A stretch of DNA of 31,092 bases, taken from the NCBI RefSeq assembly GCF_024699275.1, contig NZ_JAILPX010000019.1, forward strand, positions 1 to 31,092, written 5' to 3'. This DNA comes from Selenomonas sp. GTDB taxonomy: Bacteria; Bacillota_C; Negativicutes; Selenomonadales; Selenomonadaceae. Under the pieces are notes generated by a model, which worked only from the letters and a program-made list of their open reading frames with translations, was not told the origin of the DNA and made no database searches. Made by a program: the position numbers and the translations under genes. Positions 24,037 through 30,841 of this stretch are shown here, piece after piece; the first letter of the stretch is position 1; each line of letters starts with the position of its first letter.

Positions 24037-24498
24037 ATGGCAAATGAAGAAAATAAGCAGAATAACGAAGTGCAGGTCGTGGCTTTCAAGCTGCGCGATG
24101 AAGAATATGGTGTCAGTATCTTAAATGTTCAGGAAATCCGCAATATGACGGACATCACTCGTGTGCCCTTTGCTGCTGATTTCATCAAAGGTGTTATTAA
24201 TTTACGTGGATCGGTTTTGCCGGTGATTGACCTCAAGAAGCGTTTGGGACTGGCTGAGACGCCTTATACGGAAAATACCCGTATCGTTACGGTGACGATT
24301 GATGAACTTCATGTGGGGATGCTGGTAGATGCGGTGACGGAGGTGTTGACCATCAGTGGAAAGACTGTGGATACCAAGAAAGCCACAAATGACCGCAGTG
24401 GTTCTCGGTTCCTCAATGGTATTGGTAACGTAGATGGCAGATTGATCATCATGTTGAATCTGGAAGAGATTATTGGTACGACTGGTGATGGGAAGTAA
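24037..24498 (+). CDS. cheW: Chemotaxis coupling protein CheW
   Basis: CheW links CheA to chemoreceptors. The 153-residue protein is a single CheW domain with the typical phrases VVAFKLRDEEYGVSILNVQE, FIKGVINLRGSVLPVIDLKK and RFLNGIGNVDGRLIIMLNLE. It follows cheA by 13 bases with AGGAGG upstream of the ATG. The N-terminal dozen residues are Asn/Glu-rich and probably disordered. The spacer after it is unusually long for this operon and folds into hairpins. Confidence 0.96.
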   Translation: MANEENKQNNEVQVVAFKLRDEEYGVSILNVQEIRNMTDITRVPFAADFIKGVINLRGSVLPVIDLKKRLGLAETPYTENTRIVTVTIDELHVGMLVDAVTEVLTISGKTVDTKKATNDRSGSRFLNGIGNVDGRLIIMLNLEEIIGTTGDGK

Positions 24499-24505
24499 GT
24501 AGAGC

Positions 24506-24594
24506 AGGCTCTTATGTGAGATTACAGGATTCTGAGCCTATCCTCAGGGACTCGCTATGCTGGCAAAGCATAGCCGCCGCAGGCTTGACTTGCG
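24506..24594 (+). other. Structured spacer between cheW and cheC
   Basis: This 127-base gap (24499-24625) is the longest inside the che block. It holds a 7-bp hairpin GCTATGC/GCATAGC (24554-24560 with 24568-24574) and next to it a 6-bp hairpin CGCAGG/CTTGCG (24578-24583 with 24589-24594, one G-U). Upstream of these are overlapping, mutually exclusive pairings: AGGCTC/GAGCCT (24506-24511 with 24534-24539), AGGAT/ATCCT (24526-24530 with 24540-24544) and CTGAG/CTCAG (24532-24536 with 24543-24547). No T-run follows, so it is not a simple terminator. It may be a dispersed repeat element or an RNA regulatory region. Confidence 0.5.
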
Positions 24595-24625
24595 AAGACT
24601 TCCTAGTAAAGATGAGGTGTCGAAT

Positions 24626-25240
24626 ATGACCGATGAATTGAATCTTTCCGCCAATCAGTTAGATGCATTGCGCGAGATTGGTAATGTTGGTGCCGGGAAT
24701 TCAGCCACAGCGCTGTCCCAGGTTATCAACCGAAGAATTGATATGAATGTGCCCAAAGTGGCTCTTGTACCCTTGGAAGTGGTGCCGGATCTGGTTGGAG
24801 GTCCTGATGCTGTTGTAGTTGGTATCTTCCTCCGCGTTTACGGCAAGGCACCCAGTAACATTCTGTTTCTGCTGCCACAGCAGTCTGCCTTTTATTTGGT
24901 GGATACGTTGATGGGCAAACCCCATGGACAGACGAACAGTTTGGATTTTATGGATGAATCAGCACTGATGGAGATTGGTAATATTCTGTCGGGTGCTTAT
25001 CTGAATGCTTTCTTTACCTTTACAAAGATTACCATGCTGCCGTCTATTCCCGCATTGGCGATGGATATGGCAGGGGCATTGCTGAATGTGGTTTTGGCAC
25101 AGTTGGGACAGATGGGGGATCAGGCCTTGGTTATCGAAACCGAATTCCTTTCAGAAGATGATGGGATTAATGGCCAGTTCTTCCTGGTTCCTGATCCGGG
25201 TTCGTTGGAGACAATTATAAAAGCTGTAGGAGTTGATTGA
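24626..25240 (+). CDS. cheC: CheY-P phosphatase CheC
   Basis: CheC dephosphorylates CheY-P and is modulated by CheD. The 204-residue protein has two intact active-site motifs of the ExxN-x22-P type: E17/N20/P43 (REIGNVGAGNSATAL) and E116/N119/P142 (MEIGNILSGAYLNAF). Unlike FliY it has no SpoA domain, so it is the soluble, adaptation-linked enzyme. The reading frame is open another 23 codons upstream (ATG 24557), but those codons lie in the hairpin-forming spacer. GAGGTG ends seven bases before ATG 24626, which also aligns with the family N-terminus. Confidence 0.94.
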   Translation: MTDELNLSANQLDALREIGNVGAGNSATALSQVINRRIDMNVPKVALVPLEVVPDLVGGPDAVVVGIFLRVYGKAPSNILFLLPQQSAFYLVDTLMGKPHGQTNSLDFMDESALMEIGNILSGAYLNAFFTFTKITMLPSIPALAMDMAGALLNVVLAQLGQMGDQALVIETEFLSEDDGINGQFFLVPDPGSLETIIKAVGVD

Positions 25241-25241
25241 T

Positions 25242-25727
25242 ATGGCAGATCTTATCAGAGTCGGAATGGCCGACTATAAAGTTGGTTCTGCTCCGTCAAC
25301 AATCATCAGCTATGGTCTTGGATCCTGCATTGGGATTTCCTTGTATGACCCTCAGACAAAGGTCGGCGGGCTCTTACATATTATGCTTCCCGATAGCACG
25401 CAGGCTCGTCCTACGGACAATCCAGCGAAGTTTGCGGATACAGGATTACCGCTGATGCTCAAGGATGTTTTGGCTTTAGGCGCGGTAAAAACGCGCCTGG
25501 TAGCAAAAATCGCTGGCGGAGCGCAGATGTTTGCTTTCCAGAACGCCACAGATATCATGCGTGTCGGCAGCCGTAATGCAGAGGCAGCCAAAAAAGTATT
25601 AAAGGCCCAGGGAATTCGAATCATAGCTGAAGATACCGGTGGTACTTATGGACGTACGGTGTCTATTGATTTGAATACGGGCGTCTATAAGGTTAAGACC
25701 ATTGATAAAGGCGAAAAAGAGATTTAA
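25242..25727 (+). CDS. cheD: Chemoreceptor glutamine deamidase CheD
   Basis: CheD deamidates receptor glutamines and binds CheC, raising its phosphatase activity. The 161-residue protein contains the conserved GLGSCIGISLYDP with catalytic C29, and GGLLHIMLPDS with H46. The Cys-His spacing of 17 matches Thermotoga CheD (C27/H44). The position equivalent to the Thermotoga catalytic-site threonine is a serine here (S23), by my hand alignment. ATG 25242 starts one base after the cheC stop with AGGAG eight bases upstream; the earlier TTG at 25233 overlaps that site. Confidence 0.95.
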   Translation: MADLIRVGMADYKVGSAPSTIISYGLGSCIGISLYDPQTKVGGLLHIMLPDSTQARPTDNPAKFADTGLPLMLKDVLALGAVKTRLVAKIAGGAQMFAFQNATDIMRVGSRNAEAAKKVLKAQGIRIIAEDTGGTYGRTVSIDLNTGVYKVKTIDKGEKEI

Positions 25728-25758
25728 TTGTTAGACTAGATTTGCAGGTGAAAAGATT

Positions 25759-26142
25759 TTGGTTAAATTGTATGTAGCAGCAGTTTTCGCTTTTATAGCC
25801 GCCACAGTGATAGTGGTTACAGGACTATCGAATGATGCGCGGGGGGTAACGGTGCTTTTTCGCAGCGCAATTGGCTTTATTGGTGCAGGTTTGATTGTGT
25901 ACATTGCGCAGAAAATTCTCGCCGCTAAGGATATCTTTGATATGGATGCTTTTGTGGAAGCAACGGAGGAGGAAGCCTTGGCGGAGACTGAGAATAAAGA
26001 ACTGGGCGCAGCTGATGATGTAGAACCTGCTGCTGATGAGGAACAAGAGACCGGGGAAGCGAAAGAACCTGAATCTGGGGAAGACACACAGTTCGAGCCC
26101 TTAAACAGTGAAGAGTTGACGCGTATGAAGACACCAGAATAA
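25759..26142 (+). CDS. Two-span membrane protein with acidic tail, unknown function
   Basis: I do not recognise this 127-residue protein. It has two hydrophobic segments (about residues 4-22 and 34-53) separated by a short loop, then a long acidic cytoplasmic-type tail rich in Glu, Ala and Asp (about 64-115). The start is TTG at 25759, preceded by CAGGTG at 25745-25750. It lies between cheD and fliA, 15 bases before the fliA upstream region, and so is almost certainly co-transcribed with them. In Bacillus cheD is followed directly by sigD, so this is an extra gene. Its role could be motility-related, but nothing in the sequence shows a mechanism. Confidence 0.72.
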   Translation: MVKLYVAAVFAFIAATVIVVTGLSNDARGVTVLFRSAIGFIGAGLIVYIAQKILAAKDIFDMDAFVEATEEEALAETENKELGAADDVEPAADEEQETGEAKEPESGEDTQFEPLNSEELTRMKTPE

Positions 26143-26181
26143 ACAGAAAATCGTTGAGTGTTGAAGGGAGGAGGGCGTTCG

Positions 26182-26949
26182 GTGGATTCTTTGGATATGA
26201 CAAATGATGCGCCGGCTATAGATGTCGCTTCCCTATGGCAGAGTTTTTTGGCAAACAAAAGTGTGGAGCTGCGCAACCAGCTGGCAGAGTATTATTTACC
26301 TCTGATTAAGCTGGTTGCCGGGCGGCTCGCCATCAGTCTTCCTGCTCATGTGGATCGGGACGATTTATTGTCCAGTGGCTTTTTCGGCTTGTTGGATGCC
26401 ATTGATCGTTATGATATCGAGCGCAAGAATAAATTTGAAACGTATGCAGGAATTCGCATACGCGGTGCGATGTTGGATTATCTTCGGTCAAAGGACTGGT
26501 TGCCAGTTGCAGTTCGGCAGCGTATTAGGCGTTATGAACAGGCTGTATTCGATTTGGAAAACCGCCTGGGCAGGGCAGCCACCGATGAAGAGCTGGCGGC
26601 TGAACTGGAGATGACCGTAAAGGATTTACAGACATTAGAGGGGCAGATCAGTGCAGCAACGGTTATCCCCCTTGATGACTATCTGAGGGCAGATTCTCCT
26701 GTGGCAGGAGAGCCGGGACCTTCAGATCGCATAGAGAAGGAAGAGCTTAGGGAAACATTAGCAGGTGCGATTGAGCGGCTGCCGGAAAAGGAAAAAAAAG
26801 TCGTTGCCTTATATTATTACGAAGAAATGACATTGAAAGAAATCAGCTTAATCCTTAATCTATCCGAAGCGAGGATTTCCCAGTTGCATACGAAGGCAAT
26901 TTTCCGTATGCGGGGATATTTGGCCAGGATGAAGGCAAGCTTAGTATAG
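26182..26949 (+). CDS. fliA: Flagellar sigma-28 factor FliA (SigD type)
   Basis: FliA directs RNA polymerase to late flagellar promoters. The 255-residue protein has region 2 (YYLPLIKLVAGRLAISLPAH, then DLLSSGFFGLLDAIDRYD and the -10 recognition segment FETYAGIRIRGAMLDYLR), a region 3 and region 4 with the helix-turn-helix (ALYYYEEMTLKEISLILNLS followed by EARISQLHTKAIFRMR). I chose GTG 26182, which follows the very strong GGGAGGAGGG (26166-26175) at normal distance; the frame is open from 26158 but that would start upstream of the ribosome site. A sigma-28-like promoter is seen in front of fliK in this window. Confidence 0.95.
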   Translation: MDSLDMTNDAPAIDVASLWQSFLANKSVELRNQLAEYYLPLIKLVAGRLAISLPAHVDRDDLLSSGFFGLLDAIDRYDIERKNKFETYAGIRIRGAMLDYLRSKDWLPVAVRQRIRRYEQAVFDLENRLGRAATDEELAAELEMTVKDLQTLEGQISAATVIPLDDYLRADSPVAGEPGPSDRIEKEELRETLAGAIERLPEKEKKVVALYYYEEMTLKEISLILNLSEARISQLHTKAIFRMRGYLARMKASLV

Positions 26950-26977
26950 AATCAGTTAAGCCGAAGGGGGACACATC

Positions 26978-28648
26978 ATGGATGACCAGACTTTACGCCC
27001 AGCAGTTGGCGGTCCGGACGCAGGTTATCTTCTGGAATTCCTTCAGGATGGCGTTTTTGTGACGGTATATCCAAGTGATGGCACGGAGATGCTTTTTGAG
27101 CTTTCGGATGTACGGCAGACGTTACAGGATAATGGCGTTATTGATTATGATATCATTGAACTGTCTAAGATTATTCGAGAAGCTGCGGGAGTTCCCCGCA
27201 AGTTAGCCGAGGGATTTGTGGAAATCGTTCCAGAAGAAGAAAGTGAGATAGTGGGAGAAGCGGATAAGCCTGACGAAAAGGCAGATGAAGATGAAGTTGC
27301 AGGGATTATCATTGATATCAGCCGCGATCAGATGATTGCAACTGTCCGCTATGATACGACTAAGGGGACGAAGCTGCCCCAAGTGGAAGACATTCAGGAG
27401 GCGTTGGCGGAAAAAGGTGTCGTATTTGGGATTAATGAAGATACCATCAAAAATGGCGTGCGCAGCCTGGTTCCCTTTGTGGCAGCTGAGGGGAAGCAGG
27501 TTCAGCATGGGGAAAATGCTCGGATTGAACGGAAATTCGATTTAAGCAAAAAAAATAAGCCGAAAATCGATGAGTACAATAGGGCTGATTACAAGGATAT
27601 GGGGCTCTTTGTTCTGGCGAAGAAGGGGGATTTACTGGCTGTACGTATTCCGCAGACGGAAGGCACTCCAGGAAAGAATATCTTCGGTATGGATGTGCCA
27701 TCCCGGATGGGGCGCCCAATTCCCGTACCCCAGGGAAAGAATACGGAAATCCGCAATGAGAATGAACTCTATGCCACTATTGATGGGCAGATTGTGGATT
27801 CTACCCGTAAGATCGATATTGATCCCCATTTGGATATCCGCTCCAGTGTAGGAGCGGGAACCGGAAACATTGATTTTGTGGGCAGCGTATCCATCAAGGG
27901 GAATGTGGAAGCTGGTTTTGTGGTGAAGGCCACTGGTGATATCGAAATTGGCGGCATGGTCAATGGCGCAGAAATTTCTGGCCGCAATGTGGTTATCAAA
28001 GGCGGTATAAACGGACAGAATCGAGGCTTTGTCAAGGCTGTGGAAGATGTGCAGGCTCAGTTTGCTGAAAATGCCATTATTGAAAGCGGCCGTGATATCA
28101 GTATCGTTGATGCAATCTTGCATTCCCAGGTGCGTGCCGGAAATCGGATTTACGTGGAGGAACGCAGAGGGATTATAACCGGGGGCTTGATCGCTGCCGG
28201 TGAGGAAATTCGCTGCAAGATGGTAGGGAATCCCGCTGCTGTAGTCACGAAAATGGCTGTGGGGGTTGATCCTGCAGTTCAGCAACAGTATATTGAAACC
28301 TGTCGGGAATGTAAAGAAGATAAGGCGCGGCTCAAGCAGATTACGCAGATGCTCAATACGTTGGGAAAAATTGACGTAAGTCGTTTGCCTCAGCAGCGTA
28401 TTGATCAGATTAATGCCCTGACCCGGTCACAATTTCCTTTGGCTGGCAAGATAAAGCGTGCGGAAAAGGAAATACAGACATTGGAAGAGGCTATGGGCCG
28501 GATGAAGGATGGAAAGATTCGTGTAGCCGATACGATTTATCCTGGTGTACGGATTACCATTAATTCGGTTATCATGAATGTACAGAGCAGCATTCGCCAT
28601 TGTCTATTGACGGTGAAAGAAGATCGGATTGATATCGGTATTTATTAG
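26978..28648 (+). CDS. FapA family flagellar assembly protein A (DUF342)
   Basis: The 556-residue protein matches the FapA/DUF342 family, whose members are often encoded beside sigD-type genes in Firmicutes and in polar-flagellum clusters. It has an N-terminal alpha/beta part with an acidic linker (about 80-105), the conserved middle phrase TEGTPGKNIFGMDVP, then a repetitive Gly/Ile/Val-rich stretch (about 280-420; SVSIKGNVEAGFVVKATGDI is typical) that should form a right-handed beta-helix, and a C-terminal coiled coil (about 430-510). It is related in fold to polymer-forming (bactofilin-like) proteins. The biochemical role is unsettled; a link to cell-pole or flagellar placement has been proposed for relatives. 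A terminator-like hairpin follows. Confidence 0.88.
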   Translation: MDDQTLRPAVGGPDAGYLLEFLQDGVFVTVYPSDGTEMLFELSDVRQTLQDNGVIDYDIIELSKIIREAAGVPRKLAEGFVEIVPEEESEIVGEADKPDEKADEDEVAGIIIDISRDQMIATVRYDTTKGTKLPQVEDIQEALAEKGVVFGINEDTIKNGVRSLVPFVAAEGKQVQHGENARIERKFDLSKKNKPKIDEYNRADYKDMGLFVLAKKGDLLAVRIPQTEGTPGKNIFGMDVPSRMGRPIPVPQGKNTEIRNENELYATIDGQIVDSTRKIDIDPHLDIRSSVGAGTGNIDFVGSVSIKGNVEAGFVVKATGDIEIGGMVNGAEISGRNVVIKGGINGQNRGFVKAVEDVQAQFAENAIIESGRDISIVDAILHSQVRAGNRIYVEERRGIITGGLIAAGEEIRCKMVGNPAAVVTKMAVGVDPAVQQQYIETCRECKEDKARLKQITQMLNTLGKIDVSRLPQQRIDQINALTRSQFPLAGKIKRAEKEIQTLEEAMGRMKDGKIRVADTIYPGVRITINSVIMNVQSSIRHCLLTVKEDRIDIGIY

Positions 28649-28658
28649 GCAAGTTCAA

Positions 28659-28696
28659 GAGGGCATCTTCGGGATGCCCTCAGTTTGTATTGTTTT
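28659..28696 (+). terminator. Probable terminator after fapA
   Basis: A perfect 9-bp stem GAGGGCATC/GATGCCCTC (28659-28667 with 28673-28681) around the loop TTCGG, followed by an interrupted T-rich tail. The tail is weaker than in the other terminators, so read-through to the next gene is likely. Confidence 0.65.
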
Positions 28697-28724
28697 GTGT
28701 ATGGACAGGAAAGAAGGGAATATC

Positions 28725-29060
28725 ATGGATGTCAGTCCGATGAGTATGCAGATGCTCGTGCCCCGTTCAACAGATGCCGGTCAGGTACAACATAATCTCA
28801 ATCAAGCCAATGCCATGCAGGCCGATTATCAGGCTATAGAGCAGAAACGGGAAGACCAGTTGAAACAGAAACAGGTGCGGGAGAAGGAAAATTTGGAAGA
28901 TGGACGCATAAAGGATGACCCGGAACGCCAGCGGAATCGTGGCGGCAGGGGCGGAAAGCGCCGCGCAGGGGAAGTGGCTGTGGAGGATACAGCTGAACAG
29001 CCTGCCATGAAGATGGCTACAGATCCTTCCCGTGGACAGCTATTAGACATTAGCCTGTAA
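28725..29060 (+). CDS. Small charged protein of flagellar clusters, unknown function
   Basis: From ATG 28725 this encodes 111 residues: a conserved-looking start (MDVSPMSMQMLVPRSTDAGQ), a Gln/Glu/Lys-rich helical middle (about 25-60), a very basic Arg/Gly patch (about 72-82) and the C-terminal motif DPSRGQLLDISL. From memory, small proteins with the same start (SPxxxQxLVPR) and end (DPxRGxxIDI) occur beside flagellar genes in other Firmicutes, but I know of no assigned function. The frame is open from 28629, inside fapA, but AAGAAGGGA at 28711-28719 marks 28725 as the start. Confidence 0.7.
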   Translation: MDVSPMSMQMLVPRSTDAGQVQHNLNQANAMQADYQAIEQKREDQLKQKQVREKENLEDGRIKDDPERQRNRGGRGGKRRAGEVAVEDTAEQPAMKMATDPSRGQLLDISL

Positions 29061-29072
29061 TTAGCGTATAAT
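29044..29072 (+). promoter_or_regulatory. Predicted sigma-70/SigA promoter of the SwrB-like gene
   Basis: TAGACA (29044-29049), 17 bases, TATAAT (29067-29072). The -35 lies within the last codons of the preceding gene; the -10 is 49 bases before the start at 29122. Five of six and six of six consensus matches with ideal spacing. Confidence 0.65.
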
Positions 29073-29121
29073 CATAACGTACAGAACAGAAAATCTTTGA
29101 GGATGGTGTGATTTTTAACCT

Positions 29122-29904
29122 ATGGTTCCAGAAATATTAGGATTTCTCATTATTGCAGGAGCACTTTTAGTGCTGGTGGTGCGTTATGTCTCTCAACGGC
29201 AAAAAGGTGTGGATACCGAAGAGTTGCGCGTGTCTACAGAGCAGTTGAAAGCAGAACTTACCCGTTCTGCCGATGCCGTTATCGCTCGAATGAGCAAGCA
29301 TATTCAGCATTTGGAGAGCCTTTTGCGGCAGGCTGATGAACGCAACGTGCGTTTGGAGGCAGGCATCGATGAGTATAAGCGTATAGCGCAGGAGTTGGAG
29401 AATCGTTCAGCGGCTTTGCATCAGGAGCTTTCTGAGGCAAGGAGCACGATTGCGGAATTGAAAGCCTGTCAGTCCTCCGTACAGTCCCAGGCTGTTGTAC
29501 CACCGACACAGATGCCCACCGTAAATCCGGTACCCTTCGTTCAACAACGGGTTGATGCTCAGGATTTTGCCACTGTCCTGAAGAATTCCATGGAACGGGA
29601 CGAAGAGGAGAATCGTTCGCTTAATGCCCAGCAGGCAGCGGGATTAGCGGAAGCCATGAATCGGAAACCAGAGGAGCAGGAAGAACTGATGGCAGATGAG
29701 CCTGAGGCATTGGCGGAGACAGAAAAGGAAGCTTTAGGTTCCAAAAGAGCGCAGGTGCCGGAGAAAGCCATCTCACCTAACGCTGCCAAGGCCAAGGCAC
29801 TGCTGCGAAGTGGTTATACCGTTGAGGAAACAGCTCGCGAAACCGGTATGGGACGTGGCGCTATTGAACTTTTGCGAGAAATGAATAAGCATGATTTCGA
29901 ATAA
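29122..29904 (+). CDS. SwrB-like membrane protein with coiled coil and C-terminal helix-turn-helix-like end
   Basis: The 260-residue protein has an N-terminal membrane span (about 4-22), a charged coiled coil (about 30-118), a Pro/Gln linker and an acidic region (about 155-215). It ends in a short segment, AKALLRSGYTVEETARETGM then GRGAIELLREM, that looks like a helix-turn-helix. Bacillus SwrB, encoded right after sigD, has the same plan: one span, a coiled coil and a C-terminal GxSxxEIAxxLxxGxxEIELL-type end; it promotes assembly of the FliP-containing export gate. The shared topology, end motif and position suggest this is its counterpart, although it is longer (Bacillus SwrB has about 167 residues). 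Confidence 0.7.
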   Translation: MVPEILGFLIIAGALLVLVVRYVSQRQKGVDTEELRVSTEQLKAELTRSADAVIARMSKHIQHLESLLRQADERNVRLEAGIDEYKRIAQELENRSAALHQELSEARSTIAELKACQSSVQSQAVVPPTQMPTVNPVPFVQQRVDAQDFATVLKNSMERDEEENRSLNAQQAAGLAEAMNRKPEEQEELMADEPEALAETEKEALGSKRAQVPEKAISPNAAKAKALLRSGYTVEETARETGMGRGAIELLREMNKHDFE

Positions 29905-29956
29905 AAAAGAAGGTGGACAAAATGCTTTCGCATGTTGTCACACCTCCTTTTTTATT
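29903..29956. terminator. Bidirectional terminator between the SwrB-like gene and the DeoR-type gene
   Basis: A long imperfect hairpin: AAAAAAG...AGGTGGACAA on the left pairs with TTGTC.CACCT.CTTTTTT on the right, with an inner ATGC/GCAT stem. It has a T-run on either strand, so it can terminate both convergent transcripts. Its right arm includes the stop region of the - strand gene. Confidence 0.85.
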
Positions 29957-30710
29957 TGCTGCTACTGCTGACTGGGTATACATGAATGCCTTGTTCGTGA
30001 AGTTTATGCAGCGTGTCCTTGTCCGCTAAATCATCCGTATACAGAGCCACAACTTTGCTATAGGGCAGTAATTTTACGGTGCCATGGGTCTTGAATTTTG
30101 CGGATTCGGTCAGCACAATGGTCTGCTCGGCCCGTTCGGCCAGGCAGCGTCCTGCTTCAGCACGCATCAGATCATTGGACATGAAACCTGCATCATCGAT
30201 GCCATCAATACCAATGAAGAACTTGCTGACATAAAAATCGTGGACGCAGGTGCGAATCATGGGCCCTACCATGACTTGGGATTCCTTTTGATATTCGCCA
30301 CCCAGCAGAATCACCCGTACGTTGGGATATTTGCGGATATGGTCGGCGATAAAGGCAGAATTGGTGATGATGGTTACATCCCGGCGATTAGCGGCCAATT
30401 CCTCTGCCAGCAGGGCGCAGCAGCTTCCGGATTCAATCATGATGGTTTCGCCATTATGGATACCCTCGGCAGCCCGGCGGGCAATGCGCAGCTTTGCTTC
30501 GTAATTGAAGGAAAGGTGATTGCCGATATCATCGCTGGTGGTCAGGCGGGCATAGCCATGTTCCCGGCGCAGCAGTCCTTTTTTTTCCAGCATATTCAGG
30601 TCCTTGCGGATGGTGACTTCTGAAACTTCTAGTTTACGGGCCAGTTCCGTGACGGCAATGCGGTTGTATTGATTGACAAGGCTTAATAGCTTGCTATGGC
30701 GAATATGCAT
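29952..30710 (-). CDS. DeoR/GlpR-family transcriptional repressor
   Basis: The 252-residue protein has an N-terminal DeoR-type winged helix-turn-helix (about 5-58; VTELARKLEVSEVTIRKDLN and LEKKGLLRREHG are diagnostic) and a C-terminal DeoRC sensor domain of the ribose-5-phosphate-isomerase-like fold (IMIESGSCCALLAEEL, TIITNSAFIADHIRK, VRVILLGGEYQ). Family members usually repress sugar or polyol catabolic genes and are released by a phosphorylated sugar. No sugar operon is visible here: it converges on the flagellar cluster and the gene behind it is rpsT. The target is therefore unknown. It has its own promoter, AGGGG ribosome site and a shared terminator. Confidence 0.9.
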   Translation of the reverse strand: MHIRHSKLLSLVNQYNRIAVTELARKLEVSEVTIRKDLNMLEKKGLLRREHGYARLTTSDDIGNHLSFNYEAKLRIARRAAEGIHNGETIMIESGSCCALLAEELAANRRDVTIITNSAFIADHIRKYPNVRVILLGGEYQKESQVMVGPMIRTCVHDFYVSKFFIGIDGIDDAGFMSNDLMRAEAGRCLAERAEQTIVLTESAKFKTHGTVKLLPYSKVVALYTDDLADKDTLHKLHEQGIHVYPVSSSSK

Positions 30711-30742
30711 AAAAAATCATCCCCTGTATGTTTACTGCTTAA

Positions 30743-30770
30743 AGTATAGCATAATCCACAGGTATTTCAA
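30743..30770 (-). promoter_or_regulatory. Predicted sigma-70/SigA promoter of the DeoR-type gene
   Basis: Read on the - strand: TTGAAA (30770-30765), 16 bases, TATACT (30748-30743), with TG one base before the -10 (extended -10). It lies 33 bases before the start codon at 30710. DeoR-family genes are often self-regulated, but I see no clear operator. Confidence 0.65.
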
Positions 30771-30793
30771 ATGAAAGCATAATGACGGATACT

Positions 30794-30823
30794 AAAAAAA
30801 CCGCCCCTTAGGACGGTTTTTTT
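30794..30823 (-). terminator. Rho-independent terminator of rpsT
   Basis: On the - strand AACCGTCC pairs with GGGCGGTT (one U-G pair) around the loop TAAG, flanked by A7 and T7. It sits 19 bases after the rpsT stop. The T-run on the + strand means it could also act in that direction, but there the stem has a C-A mismatch. Confidence 0.85.
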
Positions 30824-30841
30824 CTATCTCATCTGAGAAAA

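Noticed and set aside
22986..24089. Long open frame (367 codons) on the - strand opposite cheA.
   Set aside because: It is antisense to the well-conserved kinase and CheW-like domains of cheA, has a composition expected from the complement of a coding strand and resembles no protein family. The same applies to the antisense frames at 15966-16676, 16929-17393, 27632-28285 and 10538-11140.
24557..24625. N-terminal extension of CheC by 23 residues.
   Set aside because: The extension is encoded by the hairpin-forming spacer, is Arg/Leu-rich unlike CheC, and a good ribosome site precedes ATG 24626.
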